From assembly GCA_015060245.1 (NCBI GenBank), contig SUYU01000001.1, positions 62,001-126,000 on the forward strand: 64,000 bases of DNA, in the 5' to 3' direction. The notes under the pieces were generated by a model. That model ran no database searches. It had not been told where the DNA came from and was given only the letters and a program-made list of their open reading frames with translations. The DNA comes from Bacteroidales bacterium. Its GTDB lineage: Bacteria; Bacteroidota; Bacteroidia; Bacteroidales; UBA932. The translations under genes and the position numbers were made by a program. The stretch's first letter is position 1, and every line of letters begins with the position of its first letter. Positions 8,188-15,789 of this stretch are shown one piece after another.

Positions 8188-9075
8188 CTAATCCTTTATG
8201 AAGAGGATTGAATTCACCACAAAGCGCTCTCCCTCATGGTCAAACTTCTTGTTGTCTGAAGGATGATTTACAATACCGGAGCCATTCTCACCCTCAACAT
8301 AAAGAGTTGTTGAACCGCCTCCGTCGAGATTGATTGCATCCTCCGCACCAATGAAACGCATTATATCGGCAAACTCCCAGAGGGTCATTCCCTGTGCATG
8401 CTCTGCCGAACGGCCGTCAATAGCCACAAGATAGACTTTTTTACCCTTGATGCCCATTGCACTGCGCGGATGGCGCTTGGCGTTGAAAGAGCACTCCTCA
8501 AGATAAGCCTCCTTACCATCAACCAAAAGTATAGGACCGCTTGCTACCACACTCGGTGCCTCTATTCTATCCGGCCAAGCCTGGTTATCCACCACACCAC
8601 CTGGATTTTGGGCATCGGCAGCCTCAATGAAAGGCACACCTTTGGCTGTAATTGCCACTGCGGCATTGTCGCGCTGCTCCATCTTCTCGGAATTCTCATA
8701 GCAAAGGAGTCCATTCTTCTTGAAATAGGTCACGCAATTGTATGGCACACTCATGTTGTAGAATGTTCCGTTCATGGCCACAATGGCTCCGCTGTCCTTT
8801 GCGAACTTGCTTGTTTGGGTAATCTTGCCTGGATCATTTGCCAATGCAAAACGTCCCTTGGCCTTTTTGACGTCAATTTCAACAATTGAAATATACTGGT
8901 GCGAGTCAAAGAGTTTGTGATCGCCTGTAAAATGGAACTGTTTCAATGTTATTCCCTTGCCAATCTTCTTCACACTCCATCCGGCATTCATGAATACAAG
9001 GGAGTCGCTATTCTGTGCAGAGGCGGCAAATGCCAATGCCATTGCTACAACAGTAAGTAAAATGGTCTTTTTCAT
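8188..9075 (-). CDS. secreted phosphodiester glycosidase-family protein (NAGPA-like, DUF2233)
   Basis: 295 residues. A signal peptide (MKKTILLTVVAMALAFAASAQ) directs export to the periplasm or beyond. The remainder matches the NAGPA domain found in the human uncovering enzyme and in many bacterial envelope proteins. Supporting segments are ALANDPGKITQTSKFAKDSG, VAMNGTFYN, HPRSAMGIKG, LVAIDGRSAEHAQGMTLWE and the signature INLDGGGSTTLYV with its conserved Asp and Gly run. The family cleaves phosphodiester-linked sugars, and the bacterial substrate is usually unknown. It is separated by short gaps from the aminotransferase and from the next hypothetical gene. No other carbohydrate enzyme is adjacent. 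Confidence 0.92.
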   Translation of the reverse strand: MKKTILLTVVAMALAFAASAQNSDSLVFMNAGWSVKKIGKGITLKQFHFTGDHKLFDSHQYISIVEIDVKKAKGRFALANDPGKITQTSKFAKDSGAIVAMNGTFYNMSVPYNCVTYFKKNGLLCYENSEKMEQRDNAAVAITAKGVPFIEAADAQNPGGVVDNQAWPDRIEAPSVVASGPILLVDGKEAYLEECSFNAKRHPRSAMGIKGKKVYLVAIDGRSAEHAQGMTLWEFADIMRFIGAEDAINLDGGGSTTLYVEGENGSGIVNHPSDNKKFDHEGERFVVNSILFIKD

Positions 9076-9171
9076 ATGCTTTGTTTGTTATTGTAGGTAA
9101 ATAATCCTGTCAAGAAGAGAATCCCAATGACTCCGGCAGTGCATGGAATGCGTTACCGTCGGGAAGCGGAA

Positions 9172-9741
9172 TCAGTTCATGTCTGCCAGACCTGTGCGCA
9201 TCTTCTCAAACTTGTACCCCATTCTTTTCAATTGGATTGCAGCACCTATCCTGTACATAACTTTTACTGTACGGGAAAGAATATAAAAGGCCTTTGGTGT
9301 TCCCCACTCTATATTCTCCTTGCGGATGGTGGTTATTGCACGCTGGGCACATGAATACATTGTACCGCTCAGGCGCTGTGCCTCAAATGTTCCAAGTTTT
9401 TCGCCCAGTATATTCTCGACAATATGGTCATCCATATTGTCAAAACCCTGTGAACCATATAGTTTCCTATACTCATTGCCGGAGTTGCGTCTCCAGTCAA
9501 CATCCCACCACTTTGCCACTGCCATGCCCATGAAGCCGGCCCATGCAATGGCTACCTCCGGATAACCGTTTATCTGTTCAATGGCATCGGCCATATAGTC
9601 ATTGGCATAATCTGCCCATTTATCATCAATATCATCACTTGCCAACAGCGTATCATCAAGCATGCCTGCACTGCTGCACACCTTGAGCAACTCCTTTGCA
9701 AGAGCCGCCTCATAATTTTCGTAATACTCCAACTCTTCCAT
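9172..9741 (-). CDS. conserved hypothetical protein of Bacteroidales
   Basis: 189 residues, soluble, no signal peptide and no membrane helix. It begins with an acidic helical segment (MEELEYYENYEAALAKELLK) and contains YPEVAIAWAGFMGMAVAKWW, GFDNMDDHIVENILG and a C-terminal VMYRIGAAIQLKRMGYKFEK. I associate this pattern with a family widespread in Bacteroidales that has no assigned function and no named domain. Predicted secondary structure is mostly alpha-helical. The gene lies between the phosphodiester glycosidase and a corC relic, both on the same strand, but the roughly 90-bp gaps give no strong operon signal. I cannot name a function. Confidence 0.85.
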   Translation of the reverse strand: MEELEYYENYEAALAKELLKVCSSAGMLDDTLLASDDIDDKWADYANDYMADAIEQINGYPEVAIAWAGFMGMAVAKWWDVDWRRNSGNEYRKLYGSQGFDNMDDHIVENILGEKLGTFEAQRLSGTMYSCAQRAITTIRKENIEWGTPKAFYILSRTVKVMYRIGAAIQLKRMGYKFEKMRTGLADMN

Positions 9742-9826
9742 ACTGTCCTATATATCTGTTTCACTCATACTCTTGCGTCACACACCCTCTCCCGGCCCAT
9801 GTCCATTATATATGGCATGCAATAGT

Positions 9827-10064
9827 CTACTCCTCCTCATCACCCACAGCGCTCCTGTAAACCAGTATTTTATCGATCCTTGCACCATCCATATCAAGAA
9901 TCTCCATCGTAAACTCATCCCAGTTCACCTTCTGGCCCACATGCGGAATCTCTTTCAACAAATCAATGACCAAGCCGCGACTTGCGCGACGAAACCACAG
10001 ACATCTCAGCCATAGAGAGAAGTCCGTTAAACAAAATCAATCCGAATATTATAACAAATTCCAT
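9827..10064 (-). pseudogene. CorC/HlyC-family (DUF21-CBS-CorC_HlyC) relic with large internal deletion
   Basis: The first 33 codons from 10064 read MEFVIIFGLILFNGLLSMAE then MSVVSSRKSRLGH and stop (9963-9965). That is the start of the DUF21 membrane domain of a hemolysin C/CorC-type protein. In another frame, 9827-9976 reads RGLVIDLLKEIPHVGQ, then KVNWDEFTMEILDMDG and ARIDKILVYR, which is the C-terminal CorC_HlyC transporter-associated domain, ending at its own stop. Intact relatives are over 400 residues, so roughly 1 kb (the rest of DUF21 and both CBS domains) is missing and the ends are joined out of frame near CGCGGCTTGG. The gene is dead. An assembly collapse is an alternative explanation. 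Confidence 0.8.
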
Positions 10065-10090
10065 AAATTACAATTTTTACATTTTTACGT

Positions 10091-11041
10091 TCACAGACAC
10101 GACTTCAACATCCTCTTCTGTCCGAAAAACCAAGGAGAAATGTTCAATTTGTCCATACACCATGTTATGGCCAGACACCCTGCAACAGCAAAGACAAGTG
10201 TGAAGAGTGCAAAACAGATTCCTGTAGGGTCAAACATAAAGTACGGCAAATAGAAACGGGAAGCCATGGTGAAAATTGGCGAAAAGAGCAACAGGCACAA
10301 TGTGTTCCTGCCAATAAAGAGGCTGAATCTTGCAACTGCTGCCGGCAAAAGCGGATATATCCAAAGCAATAGGCTGATCACTGAATAGACTATAACAACT
10401 CCCGGCAGGCTGAAACCGCCAATATTATCGGGATAACAGCAAAGAATTACCGCAACTGCTCCGCTCAATGGTGAAGGAGAAAAGAGTTTGAGAAAATCAA
10501 GTTTGAATAGACTTATCGCCACACCAATGAGAAAAAACATTGAATGGGGCAACCACATAAGCCCCAATCCCTGTGAAACGCCCCAGAAACCGAGCCCTAT
10601 AAGAATCAGCAGGGCCAGGTTTCCGACCCTCTCCTTAAAGAGATTGCCTATGAAGTAATGCACAATCCGGCACAAGAGCAATGTATGCAGATACCAATAG
10701 GGTCCTGCCGGATCAATGAAGATTCTTCTGAAGATGTTGGCTATACTCAAATCACCCATCTGCTCCCTTACGGGCAAGACCGTTCCTGCCAGAACATACC
10801 CCAACTCCATAATGGAATATGGGAAGAAGAGCCACCACAGCGAAACGGAAAATTGCTTCACACTCTTATCTGTTCCCGACAAATAACCGGAAAGGATGAG
10901 GAATATAGGCACATGGAATGTGTATACAACCCTCTTCAAATAAGGGTAAGTGTCACTTATATAGACCAGATGAAACAAAATCATCAGCAATATAAAGAGA
11001 CTTTTCAAATAGTCCAACTGCGGTATATACCTCTTCATCAT
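10091..11041 (-). CDS. acyltransferase-3 family integral membrane protein
   Basis: About 316 residues with roughly ten hydrophobic helices. The start PQLDYLKSLFILLMILFHL corresponds to the first helix of Acyltransferase_3 (OafA/WecH-like) proteins, with a His at the catalytic position of the family. HVPIFLILSGYLSG follows, a hallmark of the second helix. These enzymes move acetyl or other acyl groups onto exported sugars, lipids or peptides at the inner membrane. The protein is at the short end of the family and lacks a SGNH extension. ATG codons exist at 11065, 11041 and 11038; a start just before KRYIPQLDYLK fits the family best. No glycosyltransferase is adjacent, so the acceptor is unknown. 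Confidence 0.88.
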   Translation of the reverse strand: MMKRYIPQLDYLKSLFILLMILFHLVYISDTYPYLKRVVYTFHVPIFLILSGYLSGTDKSVKQFSVSLWWLFFPYSIMELGYVLAGTVLPVREQMGDLSIANIFRRIFIDPAGPYWYLHTLLLCRIVHYFIGNLFKERVGNLALLILIGLGFWGVSQGLGLMWLPHSMFFLIGVAISLFKLDFLKLFSPSPLSGAVAVILCCYPDNIGGFSLPGVVIVYSVISLLLWIYPLLPAAVARFSLFIGRNTLCLLLFSPIFTMASRFYLPYFMFDPTGICFALFTLVFAVAGCLAITWCMDKLNISPWFFGQKRMLKSCL

Positions 11042-11228
11042 ATAATGACTCCTATTCCATTGCAAATTAAAACAAAATAAGTCTCAATTGCAATAATTGG
11101 CATATACCGGCAAATCTGATGCCCTCTCCGCCAAAATGGATATCCTTGCAGCCACAAACGGCAAGACGCATAGGTTGCAAAAGCGCACAAGCGGTAGGCC
11201 AGGCCCTCAAACGCAACTATAATATGCA

Positions 11229-11256
11229 CAAAAAAAGCCCCAGAGAACTCTGAGGC
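11229..11256 (-). terminator. Terminator of the fimbrillin transcript
   Basis: On the minus strand GCCTCAGAG pairs with CTCTGGGGC (one C/A mismatch), followed by seven T. It lies about 40 bp after the fimbrillin stop codon. The same stem sequence is reused after tRNA-Gly. Confidence 0.75.
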
Positions 11257-11294
11257 ATATAAAACTTAAGAGACTTTTGACAAAGGCCGGCAAA

Positions 11295-12221
11295 TTAATT
11301 GAACACAACCTCCCTTGGAGCCATTCTTTTTACTGTATTTCTTAAGAATAAGATATTATTAGACGTAGAGATTGTTGCAGTCTTGCCATTTACATCCTCA
11401 ATTGTAACACTGAATCCCTTGCTTGTTCCACCAGGAATGAGGACAAACCAAAAATCAACAGCATTCTCTTTTGTCTCTCCCAATTTTACTCCGTCAGTAC
11501 CACAATCCAGTTTCACGTTGGAATAAAGCCACTCCGGGATTTCTTTGTTTGCAATCGGGTTCTGGTTATATGCCAATCCTGAATAGAATGCTCCGGTCAT
11601 ATAGCCCTCCCTTTCAGCAAGGCTCTTTATCTCTATACTCTTTACGGTAACGTCCTTGCCATAGAGACGCAACACCAGATAACTTCCAAGATTCTTGAAA
11701 TTCAATTTGAAATCCTCTTTCCCCGATGAAACTGCACCCATTACATTTGATTCTTTATGAAAACTGTTCAGGGCATACTTCTGCACATTGGGAATACTTA
11801 CAATGAATCCGGTATAGCCACGATCCAATTTCCCGGCAGTGGTATATTCCACATCGCTGCTGTAGGGATAGATGGCAAAATTTGATATGAGTGTGCTTGC
11901 ATTCCCGTCGGATGCCGGTTCTGAAACAAATTCAAACTCGCCCAATTTATCGCCCTGTGCGCCCATAAACTTGTACTGCATATTGGTTGGAGTTCCATAG
12001 AATGCCGAGATCTCATCATTCGCATCCCAATGCAGTGCAAGATCACTGTCTACATACACCTTGGTTGCAGGGTCATTGCCCTTATCCTCTTCACTTGCCT
12101 CAAAACTTGCTGTAAATACTGGATAAGCCCTCTTTTCTGCTCCATTGTCAAACTTGTCACAACCGGCCGCAATCACTGCAAAAACCGCCATTGCAAAACA
12201 TGCCTTTATAATACCTTTCAT
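11295..12221 (-). CDS. fimbrillin-family lipoprotein
   Basis: 308 residues. A lipoprotein signal peptide ends with the lipobox IAAGC (Cys near residue 21). The mature part has the pattern of Bacteroidales fimbrillin-like proteins: an early VFTASFEA strand, TKVYVDSDLALHWDANDEIS (the segment seen in fimbrillin and Mfa-type precursors), a middle LNFKNLGSYLVLRLYGKDV, and a terminal KRMAPREVVFN strand. Such proteins are surface-exposed, either pilus subunits or pilus-like lipoproteins. A 41-residue peptide gene lies 37 bp upstream in the same direction, an arrangement common for these loci. No Mfa2/FimB anchor or minor subunits are present, so it may act alone. It ends at a strong terminator. Confidence 0.85.
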   Translation of the reverse strand: MKGIIKACFAMAVFAVIAAGCDKFDNGAEKRAYPVFTASFEASEEDKGNDPATKVYVDSDLALHWDANDEISAFYGTPTNMQYKFMGAQGDKLGEFEFVSEPASDGNASTLISNFAIYPYSSDVEYTTAGKLDRGYTGFIVSIPNVQKYALNSFHKESNVMGAVSSGKEDFKLNFKNLGSYLVLRLYGKDVTVKSIEIKSLAEREGYMTGAFYSGLAYNQNPIANKEIPEWLYSNVKLDCGTDGVKLGETKENAVDFWFVLIPGGTSKGFSVTIEDVNGKTATISTSNNILFLRNTVKRMAPREVVFN

Positions 12222-12258
12222 AATCTTCCAACTTTAAATTAGTGTTTATACCCAAATT

Positions 12259-12384
12259 CTACCACTCTTGATAGCCATCCTCTTCCTTAAGGTCTTCCAA
12301 TATTGTAGATGCTGCAAAGCCCTCTTCAATCTCTACATCCATAACCACAACCTGTGGTCTTTCATAACTTTTATTAATTTTCAT
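12259..12384 (-). CDS. 41-residue peptide gene upstream of the fimbrillin
   Basis: Starting at ATG 12384 the peptide begins MKINKSYERPQVVVMDVEIE, continues EGFAASTILEDL and ends EEDGYQEW. I recognise the pattern (a short basic start, a V-V-x-D/E stretch, then GFAAST and an acidic tail) as a small protein type often found at the head of fimbrillin operons in Bacteroidales. No function is established for it as far as I know. A longer frame opens at 12513, but its extra 43 residues look unlike coding sequence. The gene sits 37 bp before the fimbrillin start and about 100 nt after a candidate promoter, so the two are probably co-transcribed. Confidence 0.65.
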   Translation of the reverse strand: MKINKSYERPQVVVMDVEIEEGFAASTILEDLKEEDGYQEW

Positions 12385-12491
12385 ATAAAAACTGCGTGTT
12401 CCACCTCCAGGAACCATTAAATGTACAGAATTGGAAAGCGGGAGGATAAATACTACACTTTCAACAATATATATATCTAAAAATAAAGGCG

Positions 12492-12520
12492 CGAAGATAG
12501 CAATAAATTGCATTTACAAA
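12492..12520 (-). promoter_or_regulatory. Candidate promoter of the fimbrillin operon
   Basis: On the minus strand a TTTG (12517-12520) is followed by TATCTTCG (12492-12499), a near-consensus -7 element. The spacer is 17 nt, shorter than the usual 19, so confidence is moderate. Confidence 0.45.
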
Positions 12521-12533
12521 ATATAGTGTAGCG

Positions 12534-12590
12534 ATATTCTCTTCATGTAGTAGAATTCTCTTCATGTAGTAGAATTTTCTTCATGCAATA
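12534..12590. repeat. 19-bp tandem repeat, three copies
   Basis: Consecutive copies of GAATTCTCTTCATGTAGTA (12553-12571 exact; the copies at 12534-12552 and 12572-12590 carry a few changes) and a fourth fragment. They lie directly upstream of the candidate fimbrillin promoter. Length change here could alter transcription. Confidence 0.7.
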
Positions 12591-12667
12591 AAATTCTACA
12601 ATACCGAAGCCCATAAAAGCACCATTTATTCCCTTTGATAACCTGATTGCTCCCTATATTTTCATTT

Positions 12668-12701
12668 GCGCTCCCTTTTGACCTCCACCTACTTTTCGAA
12701 T
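12668..12701. repeat. Second copy of the tRNA-associated motif
   Basis: GCGCTCCC (12668-12675) and CTACTTTTCGAAT (12689-12701) repeat the blocks seen at 6762-6783. This copy is about 70 bp past the 3' end of tRNA-Gly. Confidence 0.5.
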
Positions 12702-12738
12702 TGCACCCTTTTGACCTTTTTGGGGATAGAATAATATA

Positions 12739-12772
12739 AAAAGAAAAAGCCCCAGAATTATTCTGAGGCTTT
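12739..12772 (-). terminator. Terminator of tRNA-Gly
   Basis: On the minus strand AAAAGCC-CAGAAT pairs with ATTCTG-GGCTTTT (12745-12773), then TTTTTC and more T. It starts at the end of the encoded CCA. The sequence closely resembles the fimbrillin terminator at 11229-11256. Confidence 0.7.
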
Positions 12773-12848
12773 TGGAGCGGAAAACGAGGCTCGAACTCGC
12801 GACCCCAACCTTGGCAAGGTTGTGCTCTACCAACTGAGCTATTTCCGC
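12773..12848 (-). tRNA. tRNA-Gly (anticodon GCC), CCA encoded
   Basis: 76 nt including CCA. The acceptor GCGGAAA pairs with TTTCCGC (12777-12783), and the discriminator T and CCA follow (12773-12776). The D arm contains AGCTCAGTTGGTAGAGC. The anticodon stem CAACC/GGTTG encloses TTGCCAA with anticodon GCC. The T arm holds GAGTTCGAGCCTC. In contrast to tRNA-Leu in this window, the CCA end is in the genome. Confidence 0.97.
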
Positions 12849-12903
12849 ATTTAAAAGAACTTTTTTGCTTCCCAAGAGGAGTGTTTGTTTCCGTTTGGGA
12901 TTG

Positions 12904-12934
12904 CAAAGGTATGCATTATTTTTTAATCTCCAAA
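12904..12934 (-). promoter_or_regulatory. Promoter of tRNA-Gly
   Basis: On the minus strand TTTG (12931-12934), a 19-nt spacer and TACCTTTG (12904-12911) match the Bacteroidota consensus exactly. The tRNA starts 55 nt after the -7 element. Confidence 0.8.
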
Positions 12935-13156
12935 AAAAACTTAAACTTTTTTCAAAAAATTTTCACTTTTTTTATTTTTTCTGCAAAACAAATCGGGCAC
13001 ACATCGGCATCTATCAAAACAAAATGCTAAAAATCAGCACATTAAAGCCATCTCCTCCCCTTCCCTTAAAAATCTCAAAATTTTAGCCTTTCACTGTTCT
13101 GAAAACTCAAAAAAAAAAACAAAAAATCAAGAACCAAAAAAATCTTCTCCGATATG
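12935..13156. other. AT-rich intergenic stretch without a gene
   Basis: Long A and T runs dominate. A 73-codon open frame crosses it (12865-13086, plus strand), but it overlaps the tRNA promoter and is Lys/Phe-rich low complexity, so I do not call it. Nothing else was recognised. Confidence 0.6.
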
Positions 13157-13196
13157 ATGAACCCCAAAAGTCAGACATAAAACTTTTGGGGTTCAT
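13157..13196. terminator. Perfect 15-bp hairpin downstream of pheS
   Basis: ATGAACCCCAAAAGT (13157-13171) pairs with ACTTTTGGGGTTCAT (13182-13196) around a 10-nt loop. No clean T run follows on either strand, so it may be a terminator, an mRNA-stabilising hairpin or a dispersed repeat. The arm is shared with the hairpin at 3339. Confidence 0.55.
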
Positions 13197-13307
13197 ATTA
13201 TTCTCTACATCTTCTGGAGTTAAATTCGCTTCTTTCAGAACTTGGGGGGCAAGAAATCTACTTTTACCCTTTATCCAAATATTTTTTAAACAAGCGGAAA
13301 GAATTGC

Positions 13308-14339
13308 CTACACTACGGTCTCAAACTCTCTCAAGAATCTCACGTCATTCTCAAAATAGTGGCGCAAGTCCTTTACCTGCCACTTGAGCATTGCAATACG
13401 CTCAACACCCATTCCAAATGCAAAGCCCGAGTACTCTTTGGAATCAATGCCCGAAGCCTCGAGCACATTAGGATCAACCATTCCGCAACCCATAATCTCC
13501 AACCAGCCTGTTCCTTTACAGATGTTGCAACCCTTGCCTTTACAGATATTGCAACTTACATCCACCTCGGCACTTGGTTCTGTGAACGGGAAGTATGATG
13601 GTCTCAAACGTATTTTTGAATCCTCACCGAACATCTCCTTGGCAAAGAGAAGAATTGCCTGTTTCAAATCGGCAAAAGAGACATTCTTGTCGATATAAAG
13701 ACCTTCAACCTGGTGGAAGATACAGTGCGCACGTGCAGAAATTGCTTCATTTCTGAAGACTCTGCCCGGACAGATGATTCTGATAGGAAGAGACATCTTC
13801 TCCATAGACCTCACCTGTACCGAACTAGTATGGGTTCTCAAAAGTATAGGATTGTCGCCATCTCCTTGTGAAATGAAGAATGTATCCTGCATATCACGGG
13901 CAGGATGCTCCGGCGGGAAGTTCAATGCACCGAACACATGCCAGTCATCCTCAATCTCCGGTCCCTCTGCCACGGCATAACCGAATTTTGAGAAGATTGA
14001 AATGATCTCTTCACGTGTAACTGAAATAGGATGTCTGGTACCCAAATCAAAACGGTCACCGGGTTTTGTATAGTCAAATTTTGCAGCACCCTGCTCCGGA
14101 TTCTCCTCAAGTTTCTCCTTAAGTTCCTCAAGTTTTGCCGCAGCCGCCTGCTTCAAGGCATTAAGTTTCTGACCAAACTCCCTCTTCTGCTCCGGAAGTA
14201 TCTCCCTGAAGTCTTCAAACAACTTTGTAACAGAACCCTTCTTGCCCAACAACTTGATTCTGTACTCCTCAATATCCTGCATTTTCTGAGCCGTAAGTTG
14301 CTCAATCTCCTGCAATAATTCTTCTATACGCTCTTTCAT
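13308..14339 (-). CDS. pheS: phenylalanyl-tRNA synthetase alpha subunit
   Basis: 343 residues, normal for bacterial PheS. It charges tRNA-Phe as an alpha2-beta2 enzyme with PheT; pheT is not in this window, which is common in Bacteroidota. The N-terminal coiled coil that binds tRNA (about 1-90) is visible, then motif 2 (HTSSVQVRSME, CPGRVFRNE), a Cys-rich insert CNICKGKGCNICKGTGWLEI seen in many bacterial PheS proteins, and motif 3 GFAFGMGVERIAMLKW. A leader of about 100 nt with an 11-bp closing stem (14356-14431) precedes the ATG and may regulate expression. The gene ends upstream of the 13157 hairpin. Confidence 0.97.
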   Translation of the reverse strand: MKERIEELLQEIEQLTAQKMQDIEEYRIKLLGKKGSVTKLFEDFREILPEQKREFGQKLNALKQAAAAKLEELKEKLEENPEQGAAKFDYTKPGDRFDLGTRHPISVTREEIISIFSKFGYAVAEGPEIEDDWHVFGALNFPPEHPARDMQDTFFISQGDGDNPILLRTHTSSVQVRSMEKMSLPIRIICPGRVFRNEAISARAHCIFHQVEGLYIDKNVSFADLKQAILLFAKEMFGEDSKIRLRPSYFPFTEPSAEVDVSCNICKGKGCNICKGTGWLEIMGCGMVDPNVLEASGIDSKEYSGFAFGMGVERIAMLKWQVKDLRHYFENDVRFLREFETVV

Positions 14340-14355
14340 AAATTTCCTTTGTTTT

Positions 14356-14451
14356 CTTCCCGACAGCCGGATGTCCTACACGGCCTCCACATATATGACT
14401 GCAACAAATGGTGCAGCAGTCTGTCGGGAAGCAGATTAAAGCGCAAATTTA
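14356..14451 (-). promoter_or_regulatory. pheS promoter element and candidate structured leader RNA
   Basis: On the minus strand a -7-like TAAATTTG (14444-14451) precedes a leader that starts almost at CTTCCCGACAG (14421-14431). That arm is fully complementary to CTGTCGGGAAG (14356-14366), just before the pheS start. Between them ACTGC (14416-14420) can pair with GCAGT (14398-14402). The transcript could thus fold into a closed, branched structure ending 17 nt before the ATG. No -33 element was seen. No ORF rich in Phe codons was noticed, so a classical attenuator peptide is not supported. Confidence 0.5.
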
Positions 14452-14479
14452 TAATAAATTTCAATATGGAGTTCCTTTT

Positions 14480-15739
14480 TTAAACAATATTGTCTCTGCT
14501 CACCGGCATTGTCATGCATCGGGCACCGCCTCCACCCCTTGGAAGTTCGCTGCCATCTATGGTAACAACGCATTTTTCATAGTTGTCAATATCACATTTA
14601 CCGTTGATGACATCCCACGCAGAGAGTATTGCAAAGCCGTTTTTGTCAAGTTCGTTCAATGTATGGATGTTACGGGCATATGAAAGGACCTTTCCAGGTG
14701 CCAATGCAAAGAAGTTTGCACCGCTGTGCCACTGCTCGCGCTCCTGGTTCCACACATCAGTACTTCCTCCACATGATACAGGCTGCAGATCCATACCCAA
14801 TTGCTTCAATGCCCAAGGTATATTGCGCACACTCTTTATACTTGAAACTTTTCCACCCTCAAGTTCAATATGTACGGTCTGATACTGGTTGTTGCCCAGA
14901 ACAAGCGGTTCAAAGAGCATGCACCGGTCCTTATCAAGGAGGGTAAATACCATATCAAGATGGATGAATGACTCAGGGGAACTTGGCAACTGCTGCACTA
15001 TCACATGGCGCTTCTTTTCGCTACGGTCCTTCAACAGACGTGAGATGAGCATATCAATACCCTGCGTACTGGTACGCATACCGTTGCCAATGAGCAGAAT
15101 ATCATCACGTGCAATAAGTATGTCTCCACCCTCCATATAGATATTGGCATTGCCCGGATGAAAATCATGCGCATTAATTATGTTGCAGTTGAATGCAGCG
15201 CTCTTGAAAATAGCCTCCATAATGAGCGACTCCCTCATTCTCACCTTATTGGCCATTCTGCATATAAGAGCATTGTTTCCTATTGTAACTGAAGCATCCC
15301 TTGTAAAATAGAAATTATAGAGCGGATAGAGTGCATAATACTCCTCCTTCAGATATGCTGTAAGGCTGTTTATCCTGGCTGGAACACCCTCAATCAGACT
15401 CTTGGCCAGTTGTGCCGACGGAAGTTCCATCAGATAGTCAAAATACTCTGTAACCTCCTCCTCTATACATATCTTTCCAATAAGCCGCTCGCGCTCCCTG
15501 TAGTTTTCAAGCAGGGAGGCAAGAAGTTCCTCAACATAATAGACTTGAGTATACTTGCCAAGCACCCCATTAAGTTGCTCATACTCCTTTTGCGCAATCG
15601 ACAAGTTGAGTATATCACTATACAAGGCCCTCTGGGCCGTCTGCGGTGTCATATTCTCAACCTCCGCCCCAGGTTTGTGCAGAATCACACCACGCAGTTT
15701 TCCAATTTCACTCTGGACATTCAAATCAACAGCAGCCAT
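14480..15739 (-). CDS. arcA: arginine deiminase
   Basis: About 419 residues. It hydrolyses L-arginine to citrulline and ammonia in the cytosol. Guanidino-group hydrolase signatures are all present: GKLRGVILHKPGAEVE at the start, FYFTRDASVTIGN, EGGDILIARDD, FIHLDMVFTLLD (catalytic His and Asp), and the nucleophilic Cys in GGGGARCMTMPVSR at the very end. The ornithine carbamoyltransferase and carbamate kinase of a full arginine dihydrolase pathway are not next to it, so its role could be ammonia production, acid tolerance or nitrogen supply. Upstream on the same strand is the GDP-mannose gene. The start at 15739 (MAAVDLNVQSEIG) is preferred over 15751. Confidence 0.95.
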   Translation of the reverse strand: MAAVDLNVQSEIGKLRGVILHKPGAEVENMTPQTAQRALYSDILNLSIAQKEYEQLNGVLGKYTQVYYVEELLASLLENYRERERLIGKICIEEEVTEYFDYLMELPSAQLAKSLIEGVPARINSLTAYLKEEYYALYPLYNFYFTRDASVTIGNNALICRMANKVRMRESLIMEAIFKSAAFNCNIINAHDFHPGNANIYMEGGDILIARDDILLIGNGMRTSTQGIDMLISRLLKDRSEKKRHVIVQQLPSSPESFIHLDMVFTLLDKDRCMLFEPLVLGNNQYQTVHIELEGGKVSSIKSVRNIPWALKQLGMDLQPVSCGGSTDVWNQEREQWHSGANFFALAPGKVLSYARNIHTLNELDKNGFAILSAWDVINGKCDIDNYEKCVVTIDGSELPRGGGGARCMTMPVSRDNIV

Positions 15740-15789
15740 ACAATAATACAATTATACCGATATATTGGAGCCTACTACAATTAACTTTT

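Noticed and set aside
9827-10064. Two separate small membrane and cytosolic proteins
   Set aside because: Both pieces match opposite ends of one known family, which is better explained by an internal deletion in a single gene.
12385-12513. N-terminal extension of the 41-residue peptide
   Set aside because: The upstream residues contain a candidate promoter and lack similarity to the pattern of the family, so translation from 12513 is unlikely.
14356-14431. T-box riboswitch for pheS
   Set aside because: No T-box sequence or specifier-loop arrangement was recognised, and T-boxes are not typical of Bacteroidota.
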